Below are positions 1-8,867 of a stretch of DNA of 64,000 nt, piece after piece. This stretch comes from UBA9647 sp049522195. GTDB taxonomy: Bacteria > Bacteroidota > Ignavibacteria > UBA10030. Every line of letters begins with the position of its first letter. Position 1 is the first letter of the stretch. Both the position numbers and the translations under genes were made by a program. Where the stretch lies: NCBI GenBank assembly GCA_049522195.1, contig JBEKOB010000011.1, forward strand, positions 1 to 64,000, given 5' to 3'. The notes beneath the pieces are model-generated. The model worked only from the letters and a program-made list of their open reading frames with translations. It searched no databases and was not told the origin of the DNA.

Positions 1-88
1 ATTTGAGATTTCGTATTTGTTTCGTATTTCGTGCTTTGCATTTCGGATTTCAACAAGAGGACTCTTAGGCTTTTCAGGAAAAGGGACC
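1..88. repeat. Degenerate ATTTCG-rich repeat tract at window start
   Basis: The leading stretch is built of imperfect copies of a short ATTTCG/TATTTCG unit and does not look like coding sequence. It resembles the degenerate A/T-rich interspersed tracts at 8745-8850 and 57001-57036. The first real start codon is the ATG at 89, shortly after an AGGAAAAGGGA purine-rich ribosome-binding region. The open frame that extends upstream to 17 only reads through the repeat. Confidence 0.55.
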
Positions 89-2428
89 ATGCATCAACAG
101 ATTCCACACGAAAGTGCAGCGCTTCACGTTTCGGGTGAAGCACTGTACATCGACGACATCCCATCGAGCCCGACCACATTGATCGGGCGGGTCCTCTACA
201 GTCCCCATGCTCACGCCCGCATCGTTTCGTACGATCTCTCGAAGGCGAAAACCGTCCCAGGTGTTATTGCTGTGCTTTCGGCGAAGGATATACCGGGGCA
301 CAACGAAATGGGGCCCGTGGTGAAGGACGAACCTTGCCTCGCGGACGGCGTCGTGACGTTTGTCGGACAGGCGGTCTTTTTGATTGCAGCAAAGACGGAT
401 GCCGATTGCCGTGCAGCAGAAAAACTCATTGAGGTCAAATACGAACCGCTGAAAACCATCCTCAGCATCGAAGACGCCATTGCTGCGAACAATATTCTCG
501 GTCCCGAACGAACGATGCAACGGGGAGATGCCAGGGATGCTCTTCGTTCAGCTCCGCATGTAGTGCATGGAGAAATCAAGACAGGCGCAGCCGAGCATTG
601 GTATCTGGAATCCCAAGCCTCCTTGTCCATGCCAGGTGAAGGGAATGAGATGGCTGTCTATTGCGGTTCACAGAATCCATCAGAGACACAAACGCTCGTT
701 GCAGAAGTGCTTGGAGTGAAAAAGAAGGATGTTCTGGTGGAGGTCCGGCGCATCGGAGGAGCGTTTGGTGGCAAGGAGACACAGGGAAACCACGTCGCAT
801 GCTGGAGCGCTCTCCTCGCTCACGCAACCCGCTGTCCGGTCAAGATCCGCCTCTTCCGTGATGATGACATGATTATGACGGGCAAACGTCACCGATTCCT
901 GACCCGCTATGAAGCAGGATTTGATGATGACGGGAAGCTGCTGGCAGTCAGATTCGAGCTCAACAGCGACGCGGGAGCAGCAACGGATTTGTCGTTTGCG
1001 ATTATGGAACGGGCGATGTTCCATTGCGATAATGCATACTATGTTCCGCATATGACTGTCGTGGCGCGCGTCTGGAAGACCAATCTTCCTTCCAACACAG
1101 CATTCCGCGGCTTCGGCGGTCCGCAGGGGATGGCCGCCATGGAAACGATTATCGACCGCATTGCCAGATTCCTGCACAAGGACGCAGCAGAGATCCGGAA
1201 GATAAACTTCTACGGCCTCGAAGCAAACAACGTGACACACTACGGCCAGAATGTGGAAAACAACAGACTGCACCTGATGTTCGATCAGTTGATGCAGTCA
1301 TCGGAGTACGCAGCGCGTCGCAACGCCGTGACAGAATTCAATGCATCACACGAATTCTATAAAAGGGGGATCGCCCTTACTCCGGTGAAATTCGGTATTT
1401 CCTTTACCACGACGTTCCTGAATCAGGCCGGTGCCCTCGTCATCATCTATAATGACGGGACCGTCCTCGTCAATCATGGTGGCATCGAGATGGGGCAGGG
1501 ACTACACACGAAGATGCAGCAGATCGCCGCGGCGGAACTGGGGATCAGCATCGACCGCGTGCGCGTGAATGCGACTAATACTTCTAAGGTTCCGAACACG
1601 TCTGCCACAGCAGCGTCCTCAGGAACAGACATGAATGGCGCCGCAGTGAGGAACGCTATCGGTATCCTGAAAGAGCGCATTGCCGAAGGGGTCGCTTCGA
1701 TCTTCAATGAAAAACGCCCGACGGTCCCAACGTCGATAGACGATATTCAGTTCGACCATGACACGATCTTCGACGTCAAGCATCTGGAACGCCGGATTGG
1801 ATTTGCGGAGGCGATGCCGCAAATGGTCCTGCGTCGCATCAGCCTCAGCTCGACAGGATACTTTCGCACGCCGGGCATCGGATGGGACAAGGCCAAGGGA
1901 GTGGGGACGCCGTTCCGCTACTACGCCTTCGCCATGGCGGCGTCGGAAGTACTCGTGGACACGTTGACGGGCGGTGTGACGCTTCTCCGTACAGATATTC
2001 TTCACGACGCGGGAGATTCAATCAACCCGGCGATTGACATCGGACAGATTGAGGGGGGCTACATTCAAGGAGTCGGCTGGTGCACGACAGAGGAAATCAA
2101 GTGGGATCGTGATGGAAATCTGATGACGCATTCGCCCGACACCTACAAGATCCCTACAGCGAAGGACATACCGGGCGATTTCCGTGTCAAGCTGCTGGAG
2201 AATGCGGCGAATCCGAATGCTATTCATGGAAGCAAGACCGTCGCCGAGCCGCCGTTCATGCTCAGCCTCTCCGCATGGCTCGCGATCAAAGATGCCGTTT
2301 CGGCTGTTGGTTGTCATGAGACTGAACCTGAATTCTCGCTTCCCGCTACCAATGAAGTAATACTCCTTTCCATTGAGAAACTGAGAACGCTGACGAAAGA
2401 AAGCGCATCCGGGAAGGTGCCTATATGA
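89..2428 (+). CDS. Xanthine dehydrogenase family, molybdopterin-binding large subunit (copy 1)
   Basis: Molybdenum hydroxylase catalytic subunit of 779 aa, expected to hydroxylate a purine or related N-heterocycle. Visible family landmarks are an N-terminal a/b-hammerhead region, GGAFGGKE near residue 223, AFRGFGGPQG near 338, IEMGQGLHTK near 465, and GSKTVAEPP near 714, which carries the Moco-site Glu. The ATG at 89 is preferred over the upstream frame because of the purine-rich RBS and because residues before it derive from repeat DNA. It overlaps the next gene by 4 bases (ATGA), so the two are translationally coupled. A second large subunit is encoded at 4981, yet only one FAD and one 2Fe-2S subunit follow, so the copies may share them or form isozymes. 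Substrate cannot be read from sequence alone. Confidence 0.9.
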   Translation: MHQQIPHESAALHVSGEALYIDDIPSSPTTLIGRVLYSPHAHARIVSYDLSKAKTVPGVIAVLSAKDIPGHNEMGPVVKDEPCLADGVVTFVGQAVFLIAAKTDADCRAAEKLIEVKYEPLKTILSIEDAIAANNILGPERTMQRGDARDALRSAPHVVHGEIKTGAAEHWYLESQASLSMPGEGNEMAVYCGSQNPSETQTLVAEVLGVKKKDVLVEVRRIGGAFGGKETQGNHVACWSALLAHATRCPVKIRLFRDDDMIMTGKRHRFLTRYEAGFDDDGKLLAVRFELNSDAGAATDLSFAIMERAMFHCDNAYYVPHMTVVARVWKTNLPSNTAFRGFGGPQGMAAMETIIDRIARFLHKDAAEIRKINFYGLEANNVTHYGQNVENNRLHLMFDQLMQSSEYAARRNAVTEFNASHEFYKRGIALTPVKFGISFTTTFLNQAGALVIIYNDGTVLVNHGGIEMGQGLHTKMQQIAAAELGISIDRVRVNATNTSKVPNTSATAASSGTDMNGAAVRNAIGILKERIAEGVASIFNEKRPTVPTSIDDIQFDHDTIFDVKHLERRIGFAEAMPQMVLRRISLSSTGYFRTPGIGWDKAKGVGTPFRYYAFAMAASEVLVDTLTGGVTLLRTDILHDAGDSINPAIDIGQIEGGYIQGVGWCTTEEIKWDRDGNLMTHSPDTYKIPTAKDIPGDFRVKLLENAANPNAIHGSKTVAEPPFMLSLSAWLAIKDAVSAVGCHETEPEFSLPATNEVILLSIEKLRTLTKESASGKVPI

Positions 2429-3678
2429 AATTGTCCGGTGATTCCTTCGTGGTTGGTCTTCGCTGTCTCGTTTGTGGTACTGAGTATGAAAATGGAAACC
2501 TTCATACGTGTCCGCGGTGCGGCATTCAGGGTATCCTCGATGTGAAATATGATTATGATAAAGCCGGACAAACGCTGACGTCGTCCGCTCTGCGTTCTCG
2601 TCCCTTCGACCATTGGCGGTACCGCGAACTGCTTCCGATCTCTCCGCAATCACCGGTTCCGTATCTGCAGGTTGGCTGGACTCCGGTCTACGACGTCCCA
2701 CGCCTGGCGGTTGCCCTCGGGATGAAGAAGCTGTTCTTGAAGGATGACGGAAGAAATCCTACGAGTTCGTTCAAAGATCGGGCGAGCTCTGTGGGTGTGG
2801 TGAAAGCTCAGGAGTTTGGCTTCAAGACGATTGCGTGTGCATCGACCGGAAATGCTGCCTCCTCGCTTGCGGGCATGGCGGCGGCCAGTGGGCTTCGCAG
2901 TGTCATCTTCGTACCACAACGGGCCCCCGAGCCGAAGGTTACACAACTGCTGATCTTCGGGGCTACGGTTGTGCGTGTGAAGGGGACATACGAGAACGCC
3001 TTCGATCTTTGCCGGGAAGCGTGCCAGAAGTTCGGTTGGTACGACCGGAACAGCGGGACGAATCCTTTTCTCGTGGAAGGAAAGAAGACTGCGGGGTTGG
3101 AGATTGCTGAACAATTTGGCGCCACGATTCCGGATTGGGTTGTGGTCTCTGTCGGCGACGGCTGCACCATTGGAGGTATCGGCAAAGGGCTTGAGGAGAT
3201 GAAACGATTGGGCTTTATCGACCGCGTTCCGAGATTGCTTGGGGTCCAGGCAGAAGGTGCGCGGCCATTGCTCAATGCGTTTCGCAGCGGCAAAGACCTC
3301 TCACCGACCTCCGCGGATACCATTGCAGACAGCATCGCAGTCGGCACGCCGCGCAACTGGCGCCGGGCCATTCAACAGATCAAAGCATCGCGCGGTGACA
3401 TGATCGCTGTTTCCGATGATGAGATTCTTGAAGCAATGCGCCTTACGGCGAAGCTCGGAGGAATTTTCGGCGAACCTGCAGGCGTGGCAGGTGTTGCCGG
3501 ATTGAAAAAAGCGATCACCGATCGAATTGTGCCTGGAGATGATTCCGCGGTCGTTGTCATTACTGGCAATGGACTGAAGGACATTCAGTCTGCGAAGCGC
3601 ACAGCCGTCGAAGCGCTTGAAATTGAGCCCGATTTTAGAGTTCTTGAAAAACATTTGTCCGACCGTTCCCTCATCTGA
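2425..3678 (+). CDS. Threonine-synthase-like fold-type-II PLP enzyme
   Basis: A 417 aa PLP enzyme of the tryptophan synthase beta superfamily. The N-terminus has a small zinc ribbon (C14, C17, C29, C32), followed by the PLP lysine K117 in SSFKDRAS, an STGNAASS phosphate-contacting turn and a late GNGLKD stretch. These are threonine synthase family features. The start overlaps the stop of the preceding xdh gene. It sits inside a purine operon with no homoserine pathway genes, so housekeeping threonine synthesis is unlikely. A role on an amino acid intermediate such as 2,3-diaminopropionate or serine, taking the place of YgeX, is an inference. True threonine synthase remains the main alternative. 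Confidence 0.8.
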   Translation: MKLSGDSFVVGLRCLVCGTEYENGNLHTCPRCGIQGILDVKYDYDKAGQTLTSSALRSRPFDHWRYRELLPISPQSPVPYLQVGWTPVYDVPRLAVALGMKKLFLKDDGRNPTSSFKDRASSVGVVKAQEFGFKTIACASTGNAASSLAGMAAASGLRSVIFVPQRAPEPKVTQLLIFGATVVRVKGTYENAFDLCREACQKFGWYDRNSGTNPFLVEGKKTAGLEIAEQFGATIPDWVVVSVGDGCTIGGIGKGLEEMKRLGFIDRVPRLLGVQAEGARPLLNAFRSGKDLSPTSADTIADSIAVGTPRNWRRAIQQIKASRGDMIAVSDDEILEAMRLTAKLGGIFGEPAGVAGVAGLKKAITDRIVPGDDSAVVVITGNGLKDIQSAKRTAVEALEIEPDFRVLEKHLSDRSLI

Positions 3679-3689
3679 ATGCACCGAAC

Positions 3690-4991
3690 ATGAGTCTCCT
3701 ATTAAAGAACGCGACCGCAGTCATCCTGGCACCACCGTCGATCGAAGCATGTGATATACGAATCGAAGAAGGCGAAATCGTTGATCGTGCTGCGCGGTTA
3801 AGACCAAAGCGGGACGATGATGTCGTTGATCTGAAGGGTTGGATTGTGATGCCGGGGTTTGTCTGTTCTCATACCCACCTCTACTCAGCGCTCTCCAGGG
3901 GCATGCCTGCACCCAAATCTTCTCCCAGGAATTTCGTCGAGATCCTGCAGAAGGTTTGGTGGAAGCTTGACGAATCGCTGGATGAGGAGTCAATCTACTA
4001 CAGCGCACTTGCCGGCGCGATCGAATCGGTGAAGCTCGGTACGACAACGCTGATCGATCATCACGCGTCTCCGAATTTCATCAGCGGCTCGCTCGACCTC
4101 ATCAAACACGCGATGTGCCAGGTCGGTCTACGCGGAGTCCTCTGCTACGAAACGACGGATCGTGGAGGAAGAAAACGGCGTGACCGGGGGTTGGAGGAAA
4201 ATGAGCGCTTTGTGACGGAGAATGCAAGCAACGCGCACTTCCGCGGAACGATCGGTGGGCATGCTTCATTCACCCTGAGCGATGATTCGCTTGTGTGGCT
4301 GGGTGAACTGGCAGGCATGTACGACTGCGGTGTCCACATCCATGTGGCTGAAGACAAAGCCGATGTCATTGACTCGGAGAGAAATCACAAAAGAGATATT
4401 GTGGACCGACTTAGAGACTTTGGCGTGCTCAGGAACAAATCAATTCTGGTGCATGGAGTCCATCTCTCAAAGAAACAGTTGTCGGTGGTGGAGAAAGCCG
4501 GCGCCTGGATGGTTCATAATCCTCGTTCAAACATGAACAACGCCGTGGGATATGCTCCGCTGAGCTGGTACGGCGCACATTCCGCTCTGGGGACTGATGG
4601 ATTCCCATCAGACATGTTCGAGGAAGCAAAGTTCGGTTACTTCCGCAACGCAGAATCGGACCACCGAGCGGAGTTTTCACGCCTCCCAACAATGCTGCAG
4701 AACGGTCAACAGCTGGCGTCGGAATTCTTCGACAAGCCATTCGGCAAGCTGGAAAAGGGGAGTCCTGCGGATCTGATCGTCCTCGAGTATGCTTCACCCA
4801 CACCACTCACGTCACGCAACCTGCATGGTCACTTCCTGTTTGGAATGAACGCGACCATGATTCGGCACGTGGCTGTAAACGGCAATTGGATAGTCTGGAA
4901 CAATCAGCTCGTCGGAATTGATGAGGATGCCGTGATGCACAAAGCGGCAGCAGTTGCGAAGAAGCTTTGGAGTCGAATGCATGGCAAGTAA
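3690..4991 (+). CDS. ssnA: SsnA-type amidohydrolase / aminohydrolase
   Basis: A 433 aa cytosolic member of the metal-dependent amidohydrolase superfamily (guanine deaminase/chlorohydrolase branch). Metal-site signatures are H61-T-H63 in a SHTHLYSALSRG run, HIHVAEDK in the middle third, VHGVHLS further on, and a catalytic LGTDGF Asp. The C-terminus rebuilds the small beta-sandwich typical of the family. It is placed between two xdh large-subunit genes, as in the E. coli ygfK-ssnA-ygfM-xdhD arrangement, which supports ring deamination or opening during purine catabolism. The exact substrate is not established. It starts 11 bases after the preceding stop, and its last codons overlap the next gene by 11 bases. 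Confidence 0.88.
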   Translation: MSLLLKNATAVILAPPSIEACDIRIEEGEIVDRAARLRPKRDDDVVDLKGWIVMPGFVCSHTHLYSALSRGMPAPKSSPRNFVEILQKVWWKLDESLDEESIYYSALAGAIESVKLGTTTLIDHHASPNFISGSLDLIKHAMCQVGLRGVLCYETTDRGGRKRRDRGLEENERFVTENASNAHFRGTIGGHASFTLSDDSLVWLGELAGMYDCGVHIHVAEDKADVIDSERNHKRDIVDRLRDFGVLRNKSILVHGVHLSKKQLSVVEKAGAWMVHNPRSNMNNAVGYAPLSWYGAHSALGTDGFPSDMFEEAKFGYFRNAESDHRAEFSRLPTMLQNGQQLASEFFDKPFGKLEKGSPADLIVLEYASPTPLTSRNLHGHFLFGMNATMIRHVAVNGNWIVWNNQLVGIDEDAVMHKAAAVAKKLWSRMHGK

Positions 4992-7344
4992 GCACAAAAT
5001 CATCGGCAAATCTGAACGTCGTGTTGATTCCTGGGGGAAAGTGACAGGAAGGGCGAAGTTTGCCGAGGACTATTCGGTTGGACACCAGTTGTGGGGAAAG
5101 GTGCTTCGCTCGAAGTATCCTCACGCCCTCATCCGCTCCGTCGATGTGTCTGCAGCGTCAAAGCTTTCCGGCGTTGAAGCAGTCCTTACAGCGAAGGATA
5201 TCCCCGGAAGCAAGGTCTTTGGGATAGTCCTGAAGAACCAGCAAATTCTTGCAGAGGATCGGGTTCGCTATCTTGGCGATGGAGTCGCGCTGGTAGCGGC
5301 AAGAACGAAAGAAGTTGCTGAGCAGGCACTGGCGCTTATTCGCGTTGAGTATGAGCCGCTCCCCGTCGTCTCTGATCCGGAAGAGGCGATGAAACCGGAC
5401 GCACCTATTCTGCACGGCGAGAAAAATGAGTTTGTTCATCACAAAGTCCGTAAAGGGGACATCGCAAAGGGGTTTGCACAATCCGACTTCATTCTGGAGC
5501 GGAAATTCAAAACGCAGTTCGTCGAGCATTCCTATATCGAACCCGAAGCTGTTCTCGCTGAGCCCGCGGAGCAAGGGGGCGTAAAGATCACAGGGTCGGT
5601 GCAAAATCTCTTCTCCAGTCGCCGGTCGGTGGCAGATGCACTGAACATTTCCCTCAATCGTGTTCAGATTGTGCAATCAACCCTCGGCGGATCGTTTGGC
5701 GGGAAGGATGAAGTAATGACGTCGATGTGCTGCCGCGCAGCGCTTCTGGCGATCAAGACCGGCAAGCCGGTGAAAATAGTGAACACGCGTGAAGAGTCGA
5801 TGCTGGAAAGCTACAAGCGTCACCCCTACGTGCTCTATTATAAGTGGGGAGCGAAAAAGGACGGGACGATTACCGCGATGGAGATTCGTTGCATCGCCGA
5901 TGGCGGTGCATATTCGTCCATGAGTTCGTTCGTCACCTGGCGTTCGGTGGTTCAGGCAACAGGTCCGTATTATTGCGAGAACGTCCAAACGGATGTTTAC
6001 GCCGCGTATACCAACAATAACTATACAGGGGCGATGCGCGGCTTCGGCTCACCGCAGGTCAATTTCGCCATCGAGTCGATGATCGATGAGCTCGCACAGG
6101 AAGTCGGAATGTCGCCTCTCGAAATCCGGATGAAAAACGGCTTTGAGGGGGGAGCTGTGACAGCAACAGGACAGCAGCTCACACACACGGTGAGCCTCAA
6201 AGAAGTGCTCACGAAAGCAGTCGATGCCATCGATTTCGAGAAGAAGTGGAAATTATATCGTGATGTGAAGGAAGGCGAAAAGAAACGCGGTGTTGGCCTG
6301 GCTTGCAGCTACCGCGGCGTTTCTCTCGGTGCCGAAGGGACCGATGCAGCAGAGACCATCGTCTCTGTTCAGACTGACGGAAGCGTGATTGTCTCATCCG
6401 GCGTCACGGACATGGGGCAGGGGGCGCAGACGCAGATGTCGCAGATTGCGGCTGAGGTGCTGGGCATTTCGATGAACCGCATTCAATTCTTGAATACCAA
6501 CACCAGCCGCGTAGCCGATTCAGGTCCGACCGTCGCTTCCCGCGGAACAATTATGGGAGGATCAGCGGCAAAGAACGCAGCAGAGAAAGTCAGAGCTACG
6601 TTGCTCGAGGTCGGCTCGGAGATGACAGGCGTCGATGTCGGTGCGCTTGACCTGGAAGACAATTATCTCGTGGACACAAGCAAGCGCGAGCGGCTGGCGT
6701 CGTTCGCCGAGCTTGCGACCGCTTGCTTCGACAAGGGAAAACCGATTATCGGACTTGGCTGGCATAAGTCGCCACCGACCTCCTGGCACGAAGAAGAAGG
6801 TCACGGGGAAGCCTACTTCACTTTTGTGTATGGCACAAACGCAGCAGAAGTGGAAGTGGATACCGAAACCGGAAAAGTCGATGTAATCGATTTTGTGTCG
6901 GTCCATGACGTCGGCAAAGCTATCAATCGTGGGATGGTCGTCGGTCAGATGTGCGGTGGCGTTGCGATGGGACTTGGGTACGGCTTGCTGGAAGAGTTTG
7001 AGATCGAGGACGCTCTCCCCAAACAATTGAACTTTGACGAGTATTTGATCCCAACATCGATGGATGTCCCACGGATCAAGACGATCATTGTGGAAAACGA
7101 AGATCCGATGGGGCCATTCGGCGCAAAGTCTGTTGGCGAGCCGACGAATGAACTTGCCGCACCGGCAATCGTGAACGCGATCACGAACGCGACCGGAAAA
7201 AGGATCTATGAACTGCCAGCGAACCTTGAACGGGTTCTGCTTGGTCACAAACTGACTCGCCACGGGAAACGCGGGTCGGATCAGAAAAACTCAATCGACG
7301 CAATGGTGGTTGATTCGTGCAAGATCCGTGGGGGGAATGTATGA
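4981..7344 (+). CDS. xdhD: Xanthine dehydrogenase family, molybdopterin-binding large subunit (copy 2, XdhD-like)
   Basis: A 787 aa Moco-binding catalytic subunit. GGSFGGKDE lies near residue 235, AMRGFGSPQ near 351, TDMGQGAQTQ near 480 and GAKSVGEP near 714, with the catalytic Glu present. It is clearly diverged from copy 1, where the corresponding late motif reads GSKTVAEPP. The start at 4981 was chosen because the upstream part of the frame is the 3' end of ssnA; the two overlap by 11 bases. The 3' end overlaps the FAD subunit by ATGA. Together with the FAD and 2Fe-2S genes downstream it forms a complete three-subunit molybdenum hydroxylase. Confidence 0.92.
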   Translation: MASKHKIIGKSERRVDSWGKVTGRAKFAEDYSVGHQLWGKVLRSKYPHALIRSVDVSAASKLSGVEAVLTAKDIPGSKVFGIVLKNQQILAEDRVRYLGDGVALVAARTKEVAEQALALIRVEYEPLPVVSDPEEAMKPDAPILHGEKNEFVHHKVRKGDIAKGFAQSDFILERKFKTQFVEHSYIEPEAVLAEPAEQGGVKITGSVQNLFSSRRSVADALNISLNRVQIVQSTLGGSFGGKDEVMTSMCCRAALLAIKTGKPVKIVNTREESMLESYKRHPYVLYYKWGAKKDGTITAMEIRCIADGGAYSSMSSFVTWRSVVQATGPYYCENVQTDVYAAYTNNNYTGAMRGFGSPQVNFAIESMIDELAQEVGMSPLEIRMKNGFEGGAVTATGQQLTHTVSLKEVLTKAVDAIDFEKKWKLYRDVKEGEKKRGVGLACSYRGVSLGAEGTDAAETIVSVQTDGSVIVSSGVTDMGQGAQTQMSQIAAEVLGISMNRIQFLNTNTSRVADSGPTVASRGTIMGGSAAKNAAEKVRATLLEVGSEMTGVDVGALDLEDNYLVDTSKRERLASFAELATACFDKGKPIIGLGWHKSPPTSWHEEEGHGEAYFTFVYGTNAAEVEVDTETGKVDVIDFVSVHDVGKAINRGMVVGQMCGGVAMGLGYGLLEEFEIEDALPKQLNFDEYLIPTSMDVPRIKTIIVENEDPMGPFGAKSVGEPTNELAAPAIVNAITNATGKRIYELPANLERVLLGHKLTRHGKRGSDQKNSIDAMVVDSCKIRGGNV

Positions 7345-8198
7345 AGCCTTTCGAGTATTACTCCCCTCAATCAATCGCAGAGAGCTGCACTCTTCTGGGA
7401 CAACTTGGGAGTGGCGCAAAAATCCTTGCAGGTGGTACTGATGTCCTGATCGAGCTCCGGAAGTCAGGAGATGAAGTGGCCGGCTCAATCGTCGACATCT
7501 CCAGAATTTCATCGCTGAGGGGAATTGAAGAATCCGGCGACACGATTGTCATCAAGCCGCTGACAACTCACACGGATATTCTCCAATCCGCTCTCATCGG
7601 CACCCATGCGCCGTTGTTGAAAACCGCGGCCGCTGGCATCGGGTCGCCGCAAATTCGTAATCGGGGCACAGTCGGCGGCAACATCATGAATGCAGCTGCT
7701 TGCGCTGATACCGTTCCCCCTCTTATCGCTCTTGGAGCCAGAATCCGACTGCAATCCTCTGCAGGAGATCGTACAGTTGCGCTTTCGGATTTCTTCACAA
7801 AACCGTATGTCACCGCGGCACGACAAGGAGAGATCCTCGTTGAGATTCGATTCCCGAAACTCCCTCGAGATGCACGAAGCTCATTCATCAAGTTGGGACG
7901 CCGGAATGCCCTGTCAATTTCCAGGCTCAGTGTCGCTGCGATATTGAAAACGGATCAGTCTGGATTGGTGACTGACGCGCGGATTGTGCCGGGCGCTGCA
8001 CTGCCGACTTGGCACCGTGTGGCTGAAGCAGAGAACCTCCTGATCGGCCACGAACCTGCACGAGAGTTGTTCGTCGAGGCAGGAAAGAAAGTCTCCGAAG
8101 TCATGATATCGTTTACCGGCAGGCGCTGGTCGACGGAGTACAAGGAACCGGTGATCGCCGTGCTCGTTCGGCGTGCGCTGGAAGCTTGTCGCTGGTAA
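7341..8198 (+). CDS. Xanthine dehydrogenase family, FAD-binding subunit
   Basis: A 285 aa FAD-binding subunit of the CoxM/XdhB/YgfM type. It shows AGGTDVLIEL near residue 35 and RNRGTVGGNIMNAA near 105, both contacting FAD, and a C-terminal CO-dehydrogenase flavoprotein domain ending in a short helical tail. It passes electrons from the 2Fe-2S clusters to NAD or another acceptor. The ATG at 7341 overlaps the stop of the preceding subunit. The open frame extends upstream to a GTG at 7317, which is less likely because the ATGA coupling is standard in this operon. Confidence 0.92.
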   Translation: MKPFEYYSPQSIAESCTLLGQLGSGAKILAGGTDVLIELRKSGDEVAGSIVDISRISSLRGIEESGDTIVIKPLTTHTDILQSALIGTHAPLLKTAAAGIGSPQIRNRGTVGGNIMNAAACADTVPPLIALGARIRLQSSAGDRTVALSDFFTKPYVTAARQGEILVEIRFPKLPRDARSSFIKLGRRNALSISRLSVAAILKTDQSGLVTDARIVPGAALPTWHRVAEAENLLIGHEPARELFVEAGKKVSEVMISFTGRRWSTEYKEPVIAVLVRRALEACRW

Positions 8199-8227
8199 AG
8201 AGGCAAACCGCAAAGGACGCGCTTGTA

Positions 8228-8248
8228 AGGCGAAGTTTTACTTCGCCT
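8228..8248. repeat. Perfect 9-bp inverted repeat (REP-like hairpin)
   Basis: AGGCGAAGT at 8228-8236 is separated by three Ts from its exact complement ACTTCGCCT at 8240-8248. It sits in the 73-base gap between the FAD and 2Fe-2S subunit genes and has no downstream T-run, so it is more like a palindromic repeat or mRNA processing/stability element than a terminator. No second copy was seen in the window. Confidence 0.5.
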
Positions 8249-8271
8249 ACGACTATGGTAAGGATGGATTC

Positions 8272-8748
8272 ATGAAATTGGTTTCGATCAAGACAACCAT
8301 CAATGGCAGAGATTACGATCTCGAAGTCCGTCCGAACATAACGCTTCTGGACCTGTTGAGGGACGAGCTCGGTCTCACCGGCACAAAACGGGGTTGCGAA
8401 ATTGGCGAGTGTGGTGCGTGCACGGTGCTGCTGAATGATCAAGCGGTCAACTCATGTCTTGTCCTCGCTCCCCAGGTCCACGGCAAGGAAATCCTTACGG
8501 TAGAAGGACTGGCTGATGGCGAAAAGCTACATCCTCTTCAAGAATCCTTCCTCGACCACGACGCTGTCCACTGCGGTTTCTGCACTCCCGGCATGTTGAT
8601 GAGCGCCAAAGAGCTGGTTGACCATTCTCCTAATCCTTCCGAACCGGAGATTCGCACCGCCATCTCAGGCAATCTTTGCCGGTGCAGTGGATATCAACAA
8701 ATTGTTGATGCGATAAAAGAGGTCGGAGAAGTGAAGCGTGAAAAGTGA
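8272..8748 (+). CDS. Xanthine dehydrogenase family, [2Fe-2S] iron-sulfur subunit
   Basis: A 158 aa two-cluster ferredoxin subunit. The plant-type 2Fe-2S site reads GCEIGECGAC followed by a distal CLV cysteine, and the second helical cluster is built from HCGFCTPGM and LCRCSGYQ. Length and layout match the CoxS/XdhC-type small subunit. The ATG at 8272 is preceded by AAGGATGG. The frame upstream to 8173 runs through the hairpin and the end of the FAD gene and is not coding. It delivers electrons from the Mo site of copy 1 or copy 2 to the flavin subunit. Confidence 0.93.
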   Translation: MKLVSIKTTINGRDYDLEVRPNITLLDLLRDELGLTGTKRGCEIGECGACTVLLNDQAVNSCLVLAPQVHGKEILTVEGLADGEKLHPLQESFLDHDAVHCGFCTPGMLMSAKELVDHSPNPSEPEIRTAISGNLCRCSGYQQIVDAIKEVGEVKREK

Positions 8749-8867
8749 ATAGTAAATAGTGAACGGTGAATTGTAAATCGAATACTTTGAAACTTTGAAC
8801 CTGAAACTCCAAACTCAAAACTGACAACTCCAAACCCAAAACTCTTACCTGAACCTCCCCGGATGTT
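8749..8867. repeat. Degenerate low-complexity intergenic repeat
   Basis: The gap consists of imperfect copies of GTGAATAGTAAAT-like and AAACTCCAAAC-like units. Positions 8755-8780 match the complement of 57011-57036 at 22 of 26 bases, showing an interspersed repeat family. Reading frames across it give repetitive Phe/Val/Ser-rich peptides on the minus strand, which are artefacts of the repeat. No promoter or terminator is evident. Confidence 0.6.
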
